Source: Enhygromyxa salina (GTDB lineage: Bacteria; Myxococcota_A; Polyangia; Nannocystales; Nannocystaceae). Taken from it: DNA of 64,000 nucleotides. Where the stretch lies: positions 62,001-126,000 of the forward strand of contig NZ_PVNL01000120.1 of assembly GCF_002994635.1 (NCBI RefSeq). The letters run 5' to 3'. The translations under genes and the position numbers were made by a program. Below the pieces are notes generated by a model. That model saw nothing but the letters and a program-made list of their open reading frames with translations, ran no database searches and was not told the DNA's origin. This document shows, piece after piece, positions 41,681 to 51,194 of the stretch (positions are counted from its first letter, which is position 1; the number at the start of each line of letters is the position of its first letter).

Positions 41681-44113
41681 ATGCCCAAGTCTGACGTAGA
41701 CCCGGAGTCGCGGGATGCTCCGGAGGAGCTCACCCAGCGAGAGAAGTTGATCCGCGACTTCATGGCCTCGACGGTCGTGTTCCTGGTCGCGCTGCCGCTG
41801 TGCATCGGCATCGCCGTCGCGTGCGGCGTGCCGGTCGAGCGCGGCTTGATCGCCGGCATCATCGGCGGTTCGATCGGCGTCATCTCGGGCGCGCCGCTGC
41901 TCGTCAGCGGACCCGCGGCCAGCCTGATCGTCCCGTGCTTCGCCCTGGTCTCCGAGTATGGCCTGGTCGCCCTCGGCCCCGTCGTCATGCTGACCGGCGT
42001 GTGGCAGATCCTCGCGGGCTACTTTCGCCTCGGGCAGTGGTTTCGCGCGGTCGCGCCCGCGGTCATCACGGGCATGCTCACCGGCATCGGCGTGCTGATC
42101 ATCGGCTCGCAGTCCCTCGTCGCCATCGACGAGGATCCCAAGGCCACCTTCATCCAGAACGTCGCCGCGGTCCCGCTCGCGCTCTACGAGATGGCGACCG
42201 GATCGGCGGGACACTCGTCGGCGCCGTTTTGGATCGCGGTCGCGACGGTCGCGCTGATCGTCGGCTGGAACCAGTTCAAGCCCAAGGTCCTGGCGATCGT
42301 CCCCGGTCACCTCGTGGCCCTGCTCTCGGTCACGGCCGCGTCGGTCATCTTGTCCCTCGACGTCCGCGCCCTCGACATCTCGTCCAACTTCTTCGCCGGG
42401 CTCGGGATCCCCTCGCTCGCTGACCTCGAGCTCTTGAGCGACCCCGTGCTCATCGGACGCTCGGCGATGTTCGCGTTCGTCGCCAGCGCGGCGACCTTGC
42501 TGACGGCCAACGCCATCGACGAGCGCCAGACCATCGTCAAGACCGACTACGACAAGGAGATGCGGGCCCAGGGCGTCGGCAACTTGTTCTCGGGCATGCT
42601 CGGCGGGCTGCCGATGACAGGCGTCATCGTGCGCAGCTCGGTCAACGTCGAGGCGGGCGCTCAGACCAAGCGCGCGACGATCTTCCACGCGATCTGGCTG
42701 CTGCTGTTTTGCGCGCTGGCGCCGGAGCTGCTCGGGCTGATCCCCAAGGCCTGCCTCGGGGCCATCCTCGTGTACACGGGCGTGAAGCTCGTCGACGTCG
42801 GCGCCATGGGCCGCCTGTGGGAGCAGGGCCGCGCCGAGTTCGTGATCTTCGGGGTGACCTTCATCGGGGTCGTGTTCATCGACCTGTTCATCGGCATTCT
42901 CGCCGGCCTCGCGGCCGCCGTGCTCAAGATCGTCTGGACCTTCTCGCACCTGGAGATCCACCAGGAGGACGGCCCGGCCCCCGGCGTGGTCCAGATGCAC
43001 CTCGTGGGCTCGGCGACCTTCGTGCAGCTGCCTCGCCTCGCTCGCGCGCTCGAGTCGATCCCGACCGACAAGGAGCTGCACGTGCACATCGAGCGCCTCG
43101 ACCACATCGACCACGCGTGCCTGCAGCTATTGTCGAGCATGCAGCGCCAGCGCGAGAGCGCCGGGCAGCCGGGCGTCCACGTCGCGTGGCAGGAGCTCAG
43201 CGATCGCTACCGCAAGGCGCTCGTCGGCACCGGGGCCGTCGATGCCCAGCGCTCCATGCCCAGCATCGTCCGCATGGTCTGGTCCGAGTGGAAGCGCGTG
43301 CACGCCGAGGTCGAGGCCCACACCCCCAGCGACGCCGCGCGCTGGAACGACTGGATCCCCGCGCAGAGCATCCACGTGCACAGCTCGGCCCGGACCCTCG
43401 AGGACGTCCTCGGGCTCGCCGCCCCCCGCCTCGCCAAGCTCACGGGCCTCGAGCCTGGCCGCGTGCTCGACGCGCTGACCGCGACGAGCGACGGCCACGT
43501 CCCCCTCGGCGACGGCGTCAGCCTGCCCCACGCGGCGGTCGAGGGCATCGAGCGCAGCCAGGTCGTCGTCGTGACCACGAAGGCCCCGATCGCGATCGGG
43601 GACCACAAGACGGACATCTTCTTCGTGCTGCTGTCCCCGGCCGGCGACACCGCCGAGCACCTGCGGAACCTCGCGCACATCGGTCGCATGTGTCACCGCG
43701 CGCCGCGGCTCGACGAGCTGCGCCACGCCCCCGCGGCCGAGACCGCCGCGACCGTGCTCGACGCGCTCAGCCGCGCCGCCGCACGCGGCGAGACGCTCAG
43801 CGGTGTGAGCCGCAGCCTCGTGATCATCGCCGGCCAGGACGCCGCCCACGCCCACGAGCTGCGCGCCGAGCTGTCCGAGGCCTTCGCCCACTGGACCCTG
43901 ATCTCGGAGAAGGATCATGAGATCCTCGATCTGCTGCGCCGCTGCGCCGCCAGCCCCGACGCGGGCGCGGTGCTCGTCGCGTCGATCAAGCTGCACGAGG
44001 AGCCTCTGCTGCGGGCCCTGCTCGAGGAGGCGAACAAGCTCAACAAGGCCCCCGCCAAGGTCGTGTTCATGCGTGAGCAGGGCTCGCCGCAAGTCTACGC
44101 CCAGGCTTCGTAG
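41681..44113 (+). CDS. SulP-family anion transporter with STAS and PTS EIIA-type domain
   Basis: The 810-residue protein has a SulP transporter (about 1-410; DFMASTVVFLVALPLCIGIA, SGPAASLIVP, RSSVNVEAGAQTK), a STAS domain (about 440-540), and a C-terminal EIIA type-2-like domain. The last has the phosphoacceptor-type His617 in SLPHAAVEGI and the FFVLLSPAGDTAEHLRNLAHIGR pattern. SulP proteins carry sulfate, bicarbonate or other anions. The EIIA domain suggests control by PTS phosphorelay, but there is no other PTS gene here. ATG 41681 is chosen. It converges with the next gene with 27 bp between stops. Confidence 0.9.
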   Translation: MPKSDVDPESRDAPEELTQREKLIRDFMASTVVFLVALPLCIGIAVACGVPVERGLIAGIIGGSIGVISGAPLLVSGPAASLIVPCFALVSEYGLVALGPVVMLTGVWQILAGYFRLGQWFRAVAPAVITGMLTGIGVLIIGSQSLVAIDEDPKATFIQNVAAVPLALYEMATGSAGHSSAPFWIAVATVALIVGWNQFKPKVLAIVPGHLVALLSVTAASVILSLDVRALDISSNFFAGLGIPSLADLELLSDPVLIGRSAMFAFVASAATLLTANAIDERQTIVKTDYDKEMRAQGVGNLFSGMLGGLPMTGVIVRSSVNVEAGAQTKRATIFHAIWLLLFCALAPELLGLIPKACLGAILVYTGVKLVDVGAMGRLWEQGRAEFVIFGVTFIGVVFIDLFIGILAGLAAAVLKIVWTFSHLEIHQEDGPAPGVVQMHLVGSATFVQLPRLARALESIPTDKELHVHIERLDHIDHACLQLLSSMQRQRESAGQPGVHVAWQELSDRYRKALVGTGAVDAQRSMPSIVRMVWSEWKRVHAEVEAHTPSDAARWNDWIPAQSIHVHSSARTLEDVLGLAAPRLAKLTGLEPGRVLDALTATSDGHVPLGDGVSLPHAAVEGIERSQVVVVTTKAPIAIGDHKTDIFFVLLSPAGDTAEHLRNLAHIGRMCHRAPRLDELRHAPAAETAATVLDALSRAAARGETLSGVSRSLVIIAGQDAAHAHELRAELSEAFAHWTLISEKDHEILDLLRRCAASPDAGAVLVASIKLHEEPLLRALLEEANKLNKAPAKVVFMREQGSPQVYAQAS

Positions 44114-44140
44114 CCGGGTCCGTCGGCGGGCTTCGGCCGT

Positions 44141-45283
44141 TCATACTTCTTCGTCGAAGAAGAACTGCGCCTTGAAGGTGTCCTCCGCCTCCAGGTTGCC
44201 GCCCAGTGCCCCGGCGAGCGTGCCGAGCGTCGACACAAAGGCGGCGAAGCTCAGCCGCGCCGCCGGGTCGAGCGTCGCGCCGGTCCAGCCCTCGACCACG
44301 TCGCGGGGCAGCAGGGTGGCCAACGTGAAGGCCGCCGCGCCAAGCAGCAGCCACAGCGTCACCATCCCGGTGAACAAGCAAATCCACAGCACCAGCTCGG
44401 TGCGCGCGATCTGTTCGCTGGGTCCGGCGTCGCGTGCCAGCTCCGACAGGTGCTGGCCGCTGAAGAGAAACCAGGTCGCGGCGATCACCGTGCCGAAGGT
44501 GCCCGCCGCCAGCGTGACGGGATCGATGCCCACCCCGAGCTCCCAGACTTCCGCACCCAGAAACATCAGCAGCGAGCTGAGCAGCGCGGCCGCCGTCAGC
44601 TTGTCCAAGTGGAACGGTTGCTTCCAAGGGGTGTAGCCGATCACGTCGCGCAGGATCCCGCGCGGATCGGCTGCCAGCGTCTTCAACTTGAAAAACCGGC
44701 CGCCCCTGCCGTCGTGCCGCTCTTCCAGCCGCTCGTCGCCCACGTCGGCGAGCCGTTCGCGCATCGCCGTCACCTGCGCCTGCGAGAACGGCACCAATTC
44801 CGTGTTCTGGCCGATCTCCGGCGGACGCATCGCGCCGTCCTGACCCGCCGGCAGGCCAAGCAGGCTGGCGAAGAGGAAGCGCGCCAGTTGCAGCACCCGC
44901 GTCGTCCCCGTTTCCCCGTCCTCGCAGCGGGCCGACGAAAGCACCGCCGTCTCCAAGGCTGACGATGGCACGCCGTAGGTGAACGGCCGCTCGCGGGCGA
45001 GCAGGTCCGACGCGGTCACCACCAGCGCGAAATCCCAGTGGTGGCCGATCTTCTCCTGCACGCCGAGCTCGAGCAGGTCGAGCGGGTCGATCTGCGCCCC
45101 CTGCCGCGCCAGCCGTCGTTCCACCACCGCCGACTGCCAGGCGAACTCCGGCAGCTGTTCCTCCATCCCGGCGCGCAGCAGCCCGGCGACCTCCTCGACC
45201 CGCTCGCGGGTCCTGGAGCCATCCCCCTCCAGCACCACCCAGCCGATCTGGATGGGTGGCCTGCCACTCGTCTGCGATTGCAT
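44141..45283 (-). CDS. Membrane protein with metzincin-like but inactive N-terminal domain (tentative)
   Basis: The 380-residue protein starts at ATG 45283; a GTG at 45358 adds 25 residues. The C-terminal half has about four hydrophobic spans. The N-terminal half is soluble (IQIGWVVLEGDGSRTRERVEEV, FALVVTASDLLARERPFTYG, FLFASLLGLPAG). This arrangement resembles archaemetzincins by pattern, but the expected zinc-binding HExxH is replaced. It converges with the SulP fusion gene and may be functionally linked. The assignment is weak, and the function unknown. Confidence 0.55.
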   Translation of the reverse strand: MQSQTSGRPPIQIGWVVLEGDGSRTRERVEEVAGLLRAGMEEQLPEFAWQSAVVERRLARQGAQIDPLDLLELGVQEKIGHHWDFALVVTASDLLARERPFTYGVPSSALETAVLSSARCEDGETGTTRVLQLARFLFASLLGLPAGQDGAMRPPEIGQNTELVPFSQAQVTAMRERLADVGDERLEERHDGRGGRFFKLKTLAADPRGILRDVIGYTPWKQPFHLDKLTAAALLSSLLMFLGAEVWELGVGIDPVTLAAGTFGTVIAATWFLFSGQHLSELARDAGPSEQIARTELVLWICLFTGMVTLWLLLGAAAFTLATLLPRDVVEGWTGATLDPAARLSFAAFVSTLGTLAGALGGNLEAEDTFKAQFFFDEEV

Positions 45284-45548
45284 CCACGAGACATCCCGCG
45301 ATTGGGGCGGATTCGCAATGGCATCGTTCGATTCACCGGACGGCACGGTCCGCAGCACCCGGCCCGAGTGATGGTCCCGTCGGCCTTTCCCTGGCTGGGG
45401 ACCGGAGGCGCGGCGCGGTCACGGAAGCAGTGACACCCGGTGGAATGCTGATGCTGCGCCCGGACCCCGCTTGTCGTGCAGACCTGGACCTCGTCGGGAC
45501 AGCTCGAAGTGGTACTGTCCCGGTCGCCCTTCTCGGTGCTCGCCAGCC

Positions 45549-46031
45549 ATGCTCCACAGCCAGCGCACGACACGTTCCGATCTTGCGTCACAGAGGGCTC
45601 GACAGGGCGCTTCGCCTCTCGTGGCGGTTTGCCTGATGTTGGCGCTGACCGGGTGCAAGCGCGAGTGCGAGTGCGATAGCGACGACTCTCTCGTGCAGTT
45701 CGGCGCGTCCGAGGCGTTTGGGGTAGGGGCGTACTCCGCCGTGCTGGCTATCGACGAAGAAGTCCGTACGACCTGTACGTTCGAATTGACCGGGGAGCCG
45801 ACGGTGGTGACGGCGGTCTGTGACGATGCCACAGTCGAGCTCATGGTGACGCCAGGGGGGGCCACATTCACGATACCGGAGTTTCTCGAAGGCGCAGCCG
45901 TCAGTCTGACCGTTACAGGGGCTGACGGAGTTTGGGCGGGGTCTTCGACGATAGACGCCGCGTTCGAGTCGCGGCTAGACAATTGTCTTTGCCTCTACGG
46001 CATTGCGACCGGTGAGTTGGTGCCCACCTGA
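45549..46031 (+). CDS. Small Cys-rich lipoprotein
   Basis: The 160-residue lipoprotein starts MLHSQRTTRSD and has a signal ending LMLALTGC. A short Cys-rich segment (CKRECECDSDD) precedes a beta-rich domain (TCTFELTGEPTVVTAVC, VELMVTPGGATFTIPEF, TVTGADGVWAGSSTI), with a final CLCLYG. It resembles a small Ig-like domain. No neighbour is coupled. Function unknown. Confidence 0.68.
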   Translation: MLHSQRTTRSDLASQRARQGASPLVAVCLMLALTGCKRECECDSDDSLVQFGASEAFGVGAYSAVLAIDEEVRTTCTFELTGEPTVVTAVCDDATVELMVTPGGATFTIPEFLEGAAVSLTVTGADGVWAGSSTIDAAFESRLDNCLCLYGIATGELVPT

Positions 46032-46093
46032 CTTCCGTGAGCTTGGGCATGAGCCCGGTCAACTCGGTCTTCGTTGGGCTCGTCTGCGTGGGT

Positions 46094-46714
46094 TCAAAAT
46101 GAAACGCATGCCTGCCAGTCTTGGTCCTCGTTCTTGCATCCCGATTTGACGCTCTTGCAGCCGCTCTCGAGCTGGTCGACGATGCACTCTTTGTAGGCAA
46201 TGGACTCTGCGAAGCACCCCTGCGCAGCGTCGATGTCCAAATTAGACCAACATTCCCCGTAGCAATCGCCCCAGGCCGGATAGCTTCCGAAATTGCAGGC
46301 CTCTGAGTACTCACACTCGGCCTCACATGCGGCCCACCCGGCATGGTAGTAGCGCCCATCCGGACAAGCGGTTTGCATTTGAGTCAGTTCGTGTGCGCAG
46401 TCAGCGAATTCATTGGATGGGGTTGTTTCGGCCGCGCACCTGAGCGCTGAGCGAATGGCTTCTTCGCATTCCGCTCCGTGCTTCTCTTCCCCTGCACGAA
46501 GGCGATCTTTGCAGTCGACTTGGCAGTCGCAAAATCCGAATTCGTTCTGCGACTGAAACGCACAGAACGCGACACAGTCGGCATCGCTGTCGGCAGTCGC
46601 CGTGGGTGCGACGTTGGGGTCGCAGTCCAGAACGGGGGCGCCGTGACAGCCACAGAGCACAGCCAGTGCCCCGTAGATAGCCAACATCACTCGCATCCAG
46701 TTTCTCCTGGCCAT
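46094..46714 (-). CDS. Cys-rich lipoprotein downstream of a serine protease
   Basis: The 206-residue lipoprotein has signal MRVMLAIYGALAVLCGC. It has about 20 cysteines in a regular pattern (CDPNVAP, ADCVAFCAFQSQNEFGFCDCQVDCKD, CEAECEYSEAC). The cysteines suggest disulfide pairing outside the cell. The start of the gene overlaps the end of the protease gene (46687), so they are coupled. Role unknown; the pairing suggests an inhibitor, propeptide-like or partner role. Confidence 0.75.
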   Translation of the reverse strand: MARRNWMRVMLAIYGALAVLCGCHGAPVLDCDPNVAPTATADSDADCVAFCAFQSQNEFGFCDCQVDCKDRLRAGEEKHGAECEEAIRSALRCAAETTPSNEFADCAHELTQMQTACPDGRYYHAGWAACEAECEYSEACNFGSYPAWGDCYGECWSNLDIDAAQGCFAESIAYKECIVDQLESGCKSVKSGCKNEDQDWQACVSF

Positions 46715-48042
46715 GCGTAGTCGTCACAGTGGGTACTTGGCATTGCGTTCAACCCATTGGTGATAAGATCGAAAACTAGTCCTCGGATGCGCAAATGCCG
46801 GTTTTCCACGGAAGTGTACGAACCCTTGACGATTCCTACGATTTTGCGTTTTCCAGCGTCAAACTCGTACACTGGGCCGCCGCTGTGGCCCTGTTGGAGG
46901 TCATGGGCAGTGAAGATCCAGGAAGTCTCGGTTCGGCGCACGACCTTTTGATGGCCATACATCGAGGAGCGGCAGTTGTCGCCAGCGATAGGAGAGTCGC
47001 TACAGGTGTTTCCGCCCTTGGGGATTCCGAAGTTCCATGTGTTGTCTTGCGCAAGAGCGTAGTCCTCTTTGTAGCCGAACGCGGGAAACTGCACACTCGA
47101 GGCGTTGTCGTAGAGGAACAGGACAGCGAAGTCTTGCGTGTTCTTTTCGCTTTCGTACCATTTTGGGCCGATGTAGTACCACTTGATGTTCTTGACACCG
47201 TTCGGAGCGGCGCTGGACCAACTCCCTAGTTCGAAGCCTACGCCATCTTCACCGGCCCACCAGTCTTTGGGAAAGAAGTGCCCGCCTGCCCACACGTTGT
47301 GGCCCACGGTCAAGAGGTGCCGGGGGCCAATCTTGGTTGCCGTGCCCTCGGTGTTGTCACCCCCAAGGTCGGGCTTCCACGAGTCCGCAGGCAATCCGCC
47401 GATCCTGATCCATGACGAGTTGATGCTTGTCATCGAGTGACCGCTCTCGGCGCTCCTCATGCCTCGATTATCCGAGCCAATAATCGCATCCCGGAATTCT
47501 GCGCCTGCGTCGTCCTCCCCGCCAGGAGTCTCGTCAGCGCCCCGCACAGTCGGGACAGCGTCGGGGGTCTCTCGGTCAATGAATGTCCGAGACTCCTGTC
47601 GGCGAATGTCGCGGAATGTAGCCGCGGGGTTTCGGGGTCGCCAACGCCATGTTTCACCGGCCGAGTTGATGAAGTAGCCCCACACCGGAGTCTCGGCAGG
47701 TGACAGTAGGCTCTCAACGTCGTCTCCGCAGTTCGTGTCATCCGGTGCGCCTGGAGGACTCTGGGGGGAGCCGGTTCCAAACTTGGCGAACTCGACAAAC
47801 TCCAGGTTCTCTTCCCCCATCCCAGCCGCCAGATCCGTAGGAACATCAGGAACTTGGCCGTTCGACAAGTACGCCTCTCGCCGCACAAAGGCATGGCGGA
47901 GGTCTTCCTCCACAAGGTCTCTTTCGTCGGCACGGACTGCTTCGGCGTCCATCCACTCCGGGGCCCCCGGAGCGTGTGGTTCTGGGTCGCATGCGACAGC
48001 AGTCAAAAGGATCAAGCAGAGGGCTCGTGGAGGAGTTGGCAT
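46687..48042 (-). CDS. Trypsin-like serine protease lipoprotein (V8-type)
   Basis: The 451-residue lipoprotein (signal MPTPPRALCLILLTAVAC) has a propeptide-like region to about residue 195, then a trypsin/V8 fold with catalytic H248 (LTVGHNVW), D304 (NTQDFAVLFL) and S387 (QQGHSGGP). It is closest to the glutamyl endopeptidase-type proteases by motif. The mature enzyme would be surface-bound or released. It overlaps the Cys-rich lipoprotein gene by 28 bp, in the same direction. It lies 155 bp downstream of hsdR and is likely a separate unit. Confidence 0.85.
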   Translation of the reverse strand: MPTPPRALCLILLTAVACDPEPHAPGAPEWMDAEAVRADERDLVEEDLRHAFVRREAYLSNGQVPDVPTDLAAGMGEENLEFVEFAKFGTGSPQSPPGAPDDTNCGDDVESLLSPAETPVWGYFINSAGETWRWRPRNPAATFRDIRRQESRTFIDRETPDAVPTVRGADETPGGEDDAGAEFRDAIIGSDNRGMRSAESGHSMTSINSSWIRIGGLPADSWKPDLGGDNTEGTATKIGPRHLLTVGHNVWAGGHFFPKDWWAGEDGVGFELGSWSSAAPNGVKNIKWYYIGPKWYESEKNTQDFAVLFLYDNASSVQFPAFGYKEDYALAQDNTWNFGIPKGGNTCSDSPIAGDNCRSSMYGHQKVVRRTETSWIFTAHDLQQGHSGGPVYEFDAGKRKIVGIVKGSYTSVENRHLRIRGLVFDLITNGLNAMPSTHCDDYAWPGETGCE

Positions 48043-48197
48043 TCATCGAGATACATAGCGCAGCCCCCCGCGCAGTTCAACCTCATCGGTTGGGCCGACG
48101 AGCACCCCGAGCGTGCGGTGGCGCGATGCCCGCGATTCCCGCGCGGGCGCTCGTCGGAGTACGGGCGGTTGGCACGGGCGTGAAGACGAGCTCGAGC

Positions 48198-51194
48198 TCA
48201 AGTCGCGGGCTTGGTGAACGCCTCATACAGACGCTTGCGCATCTGTGCATTGAAGAAGCCCCGCATCTCCTCATTGTCGAACAGGTCGTCGAGGAACTCA
48301 CCATATTTGTCGTAGCGATCCATCATCGTGCCTTCCACTCGTGGGTCGCAGACCAGGCCAAAGTTGGCCTCGTCATTGGCCTGGGCGGCCTGGCGCAGCT
48401 GTGGATCTTCGAGCATGCGGGTGAACACGCTGTCGACCAGATCCTGCACGTCGAACTGGGTGGTGAAGCGATCGTTCATGCGGGCGATCAGGTTGGAGAG
48501 GTCGTCCTGCTCGGCCTTGACCCGTCCGGTCCCGGTCTCGCTGGGCCCTCGCAGGCCGGGGCCGCCCTCTCCGGCGATCAAGCCCAGGTCACCCTCGGCG
48601 ATCTTCTCGAGCCGATAGTAGTGAAGCGCCACGTCCTCACCCAGATCCACGGGCGGCTGGCCACCACCGGGCGGCGGCAGCTTGCGGATCAGCATCTTGG
48701 TATAGACGTAGAGCTTCTCGAGCTCGTAGTCTGAGAACGGGACGACCTGGCCCAAGAACGAGTACAGCCGGCAAAACGCCGTGGCGTGGTCGCGGAACAG
48801 CTCGGCCGGCTCCGGCTCGAGGAGCTTGAAACGAACAACCGCGGGGTCGAGCAGGCTGTTGAGCGGACCGTGGTTCTTTGCGATCTGGCGGACCTGAGGA
48901 ATGAAGAAGATCTCGGCGAATGCATCGACCTCGGGCTCGTGGATGACGTCGACCTGCTCGAGCTTGGTCTGCAGCTCATACAGGCGCTGCGGGTCGACGT
49001 CATCGGCGGTGGTGGTCTGCTCGTAGTAGTCCTTGAAGCAGGCGAGGACGTGCTCGCGGTCGTTGACAAAGTCGAGCACGAAGGTCTCGTCCTTGCCGCG
49101 GTAGGTCCGGTTGAGCCGCGACAGGGTCTGCACGGCCTGGACACCCGCGAGCCGCTTGTCGACGTACATGGCACACAGCAGTGGTTGATCAAAGCCGGTC
49201 TGGTACTTGTTGGCGGCGATCAACAGCTGATAGCCGCCTTTTGCAAATTCCTTGGACAAGCTGCTCTCGGCGATCGGCTTGCCGGTCTCATGGTGGGGGT
49301 TCATGCCCGGCTCGGTGTAGGGCCGCTGGCCGGTCGCTGGGTCGTCTGGATCGGTGACCTCGCCCGAGAACGCCACCAACGCGCGCAGATCCAGGCTCTT
49401 GTCGGCCACGTAGGTGTCGAACGCCAGCTTGAAGCGGACCGCCTGCAGCCGCGTGGCGGTCACGATCATGGCCTTGGCGCGGCCGCCCAGCTTGGCGCGG
49501 ACCTGGCGTTGAAAGTGATCGACGATCACCTCGAGCTTGGCGCTGACGTCCTTGGGGTGGGCGCTGACAAACCGCGCGAGCGCCCTGGTCGCCTGCTTCT
49601 TGTCGAGGCGCGGGTCGGCGGCCACCGTCTTGATCAGCTTGAAGTAGCGGCTGTAGGTGGTGTAGCCGCGCAGCACGTCGAGGATGAAGCCCTCGTCGAT
49701 CGCCTGGCGCATCGAGTAGACGTGGAAGGGCACGTACTTGCCCTCGTCGTTCATGCGCCCAAACACGCGCAGGGTCTTGTACTTGGGCGTGGCCGTGAAC
49801 GCGTAGAAGGACAGGTTGCGCAGCGGCCCGCGGGCCAGGGCGGCGCGCAGCAGATCCTGACCGGCGTCGACGTCCTCTTCGTCGCCCAGCGCCGCGACCC
49901 GCTCGCCGAGCTCGGTGGAGTCGGCCAGCAACGCCTTGAGGTTGTTGCGCATGTCGCCGGTCTGCGAGCTGTGGGCCTCGTCGACGATGATCGCATAGCG
50001 GCGATCCGGCAGCCGCCCGACCTGCTCGGAGATGAACCCAAACTTGTGCAGCGTGGTGATGATGATCGGCACGCCGCTGGTCAGGGCCTGGGCGAGCTGG
50101 GCCGAGTTCTCGTCGATCTTCTGGACCACGCCGCGGGTGTGATCCAGCTGGAAGATCGTGTCTTGCAGCTGCTGGTCGAGCACCTTGCGATCGGTGATCA
50201 CGACCACGGCGTCGTAGACCTTGCGCTGGTCCTCGTCGTGCAGCGCGGCGAGGCGGTGGGCCAGCCACGCGATCGAGTTGGACTTGCCCGAGCCGGCCGA
50301 GTGCTGGATCAGGTAGTTGGTGCCGGGCCCATGGTCGCGGGCCTCGGTCTCGAGCTGGCGCACGCAGTCGAGCTGGTGATAGCGCGGGAAGATCATCCGC
50401 TCGCGCTCGTCGGTGGTCTCGAGGTGAACGAAGCGGGCCAGGATGTCGAGCAGGCTGTCGCGCTGCCAGATCCGCTCCCACAGGTACGCGGTTCGGTGCT
50501 TGCCCTCCACCGCAGGGTTGCCGGCCGCCGTGCCGATACCCTGGTTGAAGGGCAGAAAATGTGTCCGGTCGCGCTCTAATTGCGCCGTCATGAACACCTC
50601 GTCTGGGTCGACGGCAAAATTGATGATCGCGCGGCGCTTGAACCGGAAGATCTGCGTGTCGGGATCACGGTCTTTTCGGTATTGCTGCTGCGCGTGGCTG
50701 ACCCGCTGGCCCGTCATGTGGTTCTTGAGCTCCGCCGTGACCACCGGGATGCCGTTGACAAACAGGACCAGGTCCAGCGAGTCCTTGGGCTTCTTGGGGT
50801 CATGGTGGACCTGGCGGACCACGAGCAGGCGGTTGGCGGCGTAGCGGGCCTGGACGTCCGGGTTGAGGGTGTTCGGCGGACGGAAGGTGACGACCTTGAT
50901 CGACTTGCCGTGGAACTTGAAGCCGCGGCGCAGCACGTGGATCAGGCTGCTGTCGATCGTGGCCTTGTCGAACGCCTCGAGCAGCTTGGCGGGCAGGCGA
51001 TCGCCGTGGATCTGTGCGAGCGCGGCGTAGGTCTTGGGCTGGGTGGTCTGGACATAGTTGATGAGCTCGTCGGGGATCAGGGCGAGGAGGGGATCGTAGG
51101 TGCTTGGGTCGCCGCGGTGGTAGCCGCCGGATGCGGTGAGTAGGTGGTCTTCGATGGTTTGCTCGAGGGCGGCCTCGGTGGTTGCTTTGGTCAT
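48198..51194 (-). CDS. hsdR: Type I restriction endonuclease subunit R
   Basis: HsdR is the ATP-driven translocase and nuclease of a type I restriction system. The 998-residue protein has an N-terminal nuclease core with DLVLFVNGIPVVTAELKN (PD-(D/E)xK type), a helicase with Walker A HSAGSGKSNS (about 300-309), DEAH motif VDEAHSS, and FTATP and QTLSRLNR motifs. Its start overlaps the hsdS stop (ATGA at 51191-51194), so it is last in the hsdM-S-R operon. It looks intact. Confidence 0.95.
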   Translation of the reverse strand: MTKATTEAALEQTIEDHLLTASGGYHRGDPSTYDPLLALIPDELINYVQTTQPKTYAALAQIHGDRLPAKLLEAFDKATIDSSLIHVLRRGFKFHGKSIKVVTFRPPNTLNPDVQARYAANRLLVVRQVHHDPKKPKDSLDLVLFVNGIPVVTAELKNHMTGQRVSHAQQQYRKDRDPDTQIFRFKRRAIINFAVDPDEVFMTAQLERDRTHFLPFNQGIGTAAGNPAVEGKHRTAYLWERIWQRDSLLDILARFVHLETTDERERMIFPRYHQLDCVRQLETEARDHGPGTNYLIQHSAGSGKSNSIAWLAHRLAALHDEDQRKVYDAVVVITDRKVLDQQLQDTIFQLDHTRGVVQKIDENSAQLAQALTSGVPIIITTLHKFGFISEQVGRLPDRRYAIIVDEAHSSQTGDMRNNLKALLADSTELGERVAALGDEEDVDAGQDLLRAALARGPLRNLSFYAFTATPKYKTLRVFGRMNDEGKYVPFHVYSMRQAIDEGFILDVLRGYTTYSRYFKLIKTVAADPRLDKKQATRALARFVSAHPKDVSAKLEVIVDHFQRQVRAKLGGRAKAMIVTATRLQAVRFKLAFDTYVADKSLDLRALVAFSGEVTDPDDPATGQRPYTEPGMNPHHETGKPIAESSLSKEFAKGGYQLLIAANKYQTGFDQPLLCAMYVDKRLAGVQAVQTLSRLNRTYRGKDETFVLDFVNDREHVLACFKDYYEQTTTADDVDPQRLYELQTKLEQVDVIHEPEVDAFAEIFFIPQVRQIAKNHGPLNSLLDPAVVRFKLLEPEPAELFRDHATAFCRLYSFLGQVVPFSDYELEKLYVYTKMLIRKLPPPGGGQPPVDLGEDVALHYYRLEKIAEGDLGLIAGEGGPGLRGPSETGTGRVKAEQDDLSNLIARMNDRFTTQFDVQDLVDSVFTRMLEDPQLRQAAQANDEANFGLVCDPRVEGTMMDRYDKYGEFLDDLFDNEEMRGFFNAQMRKRLYEAFTKPAT

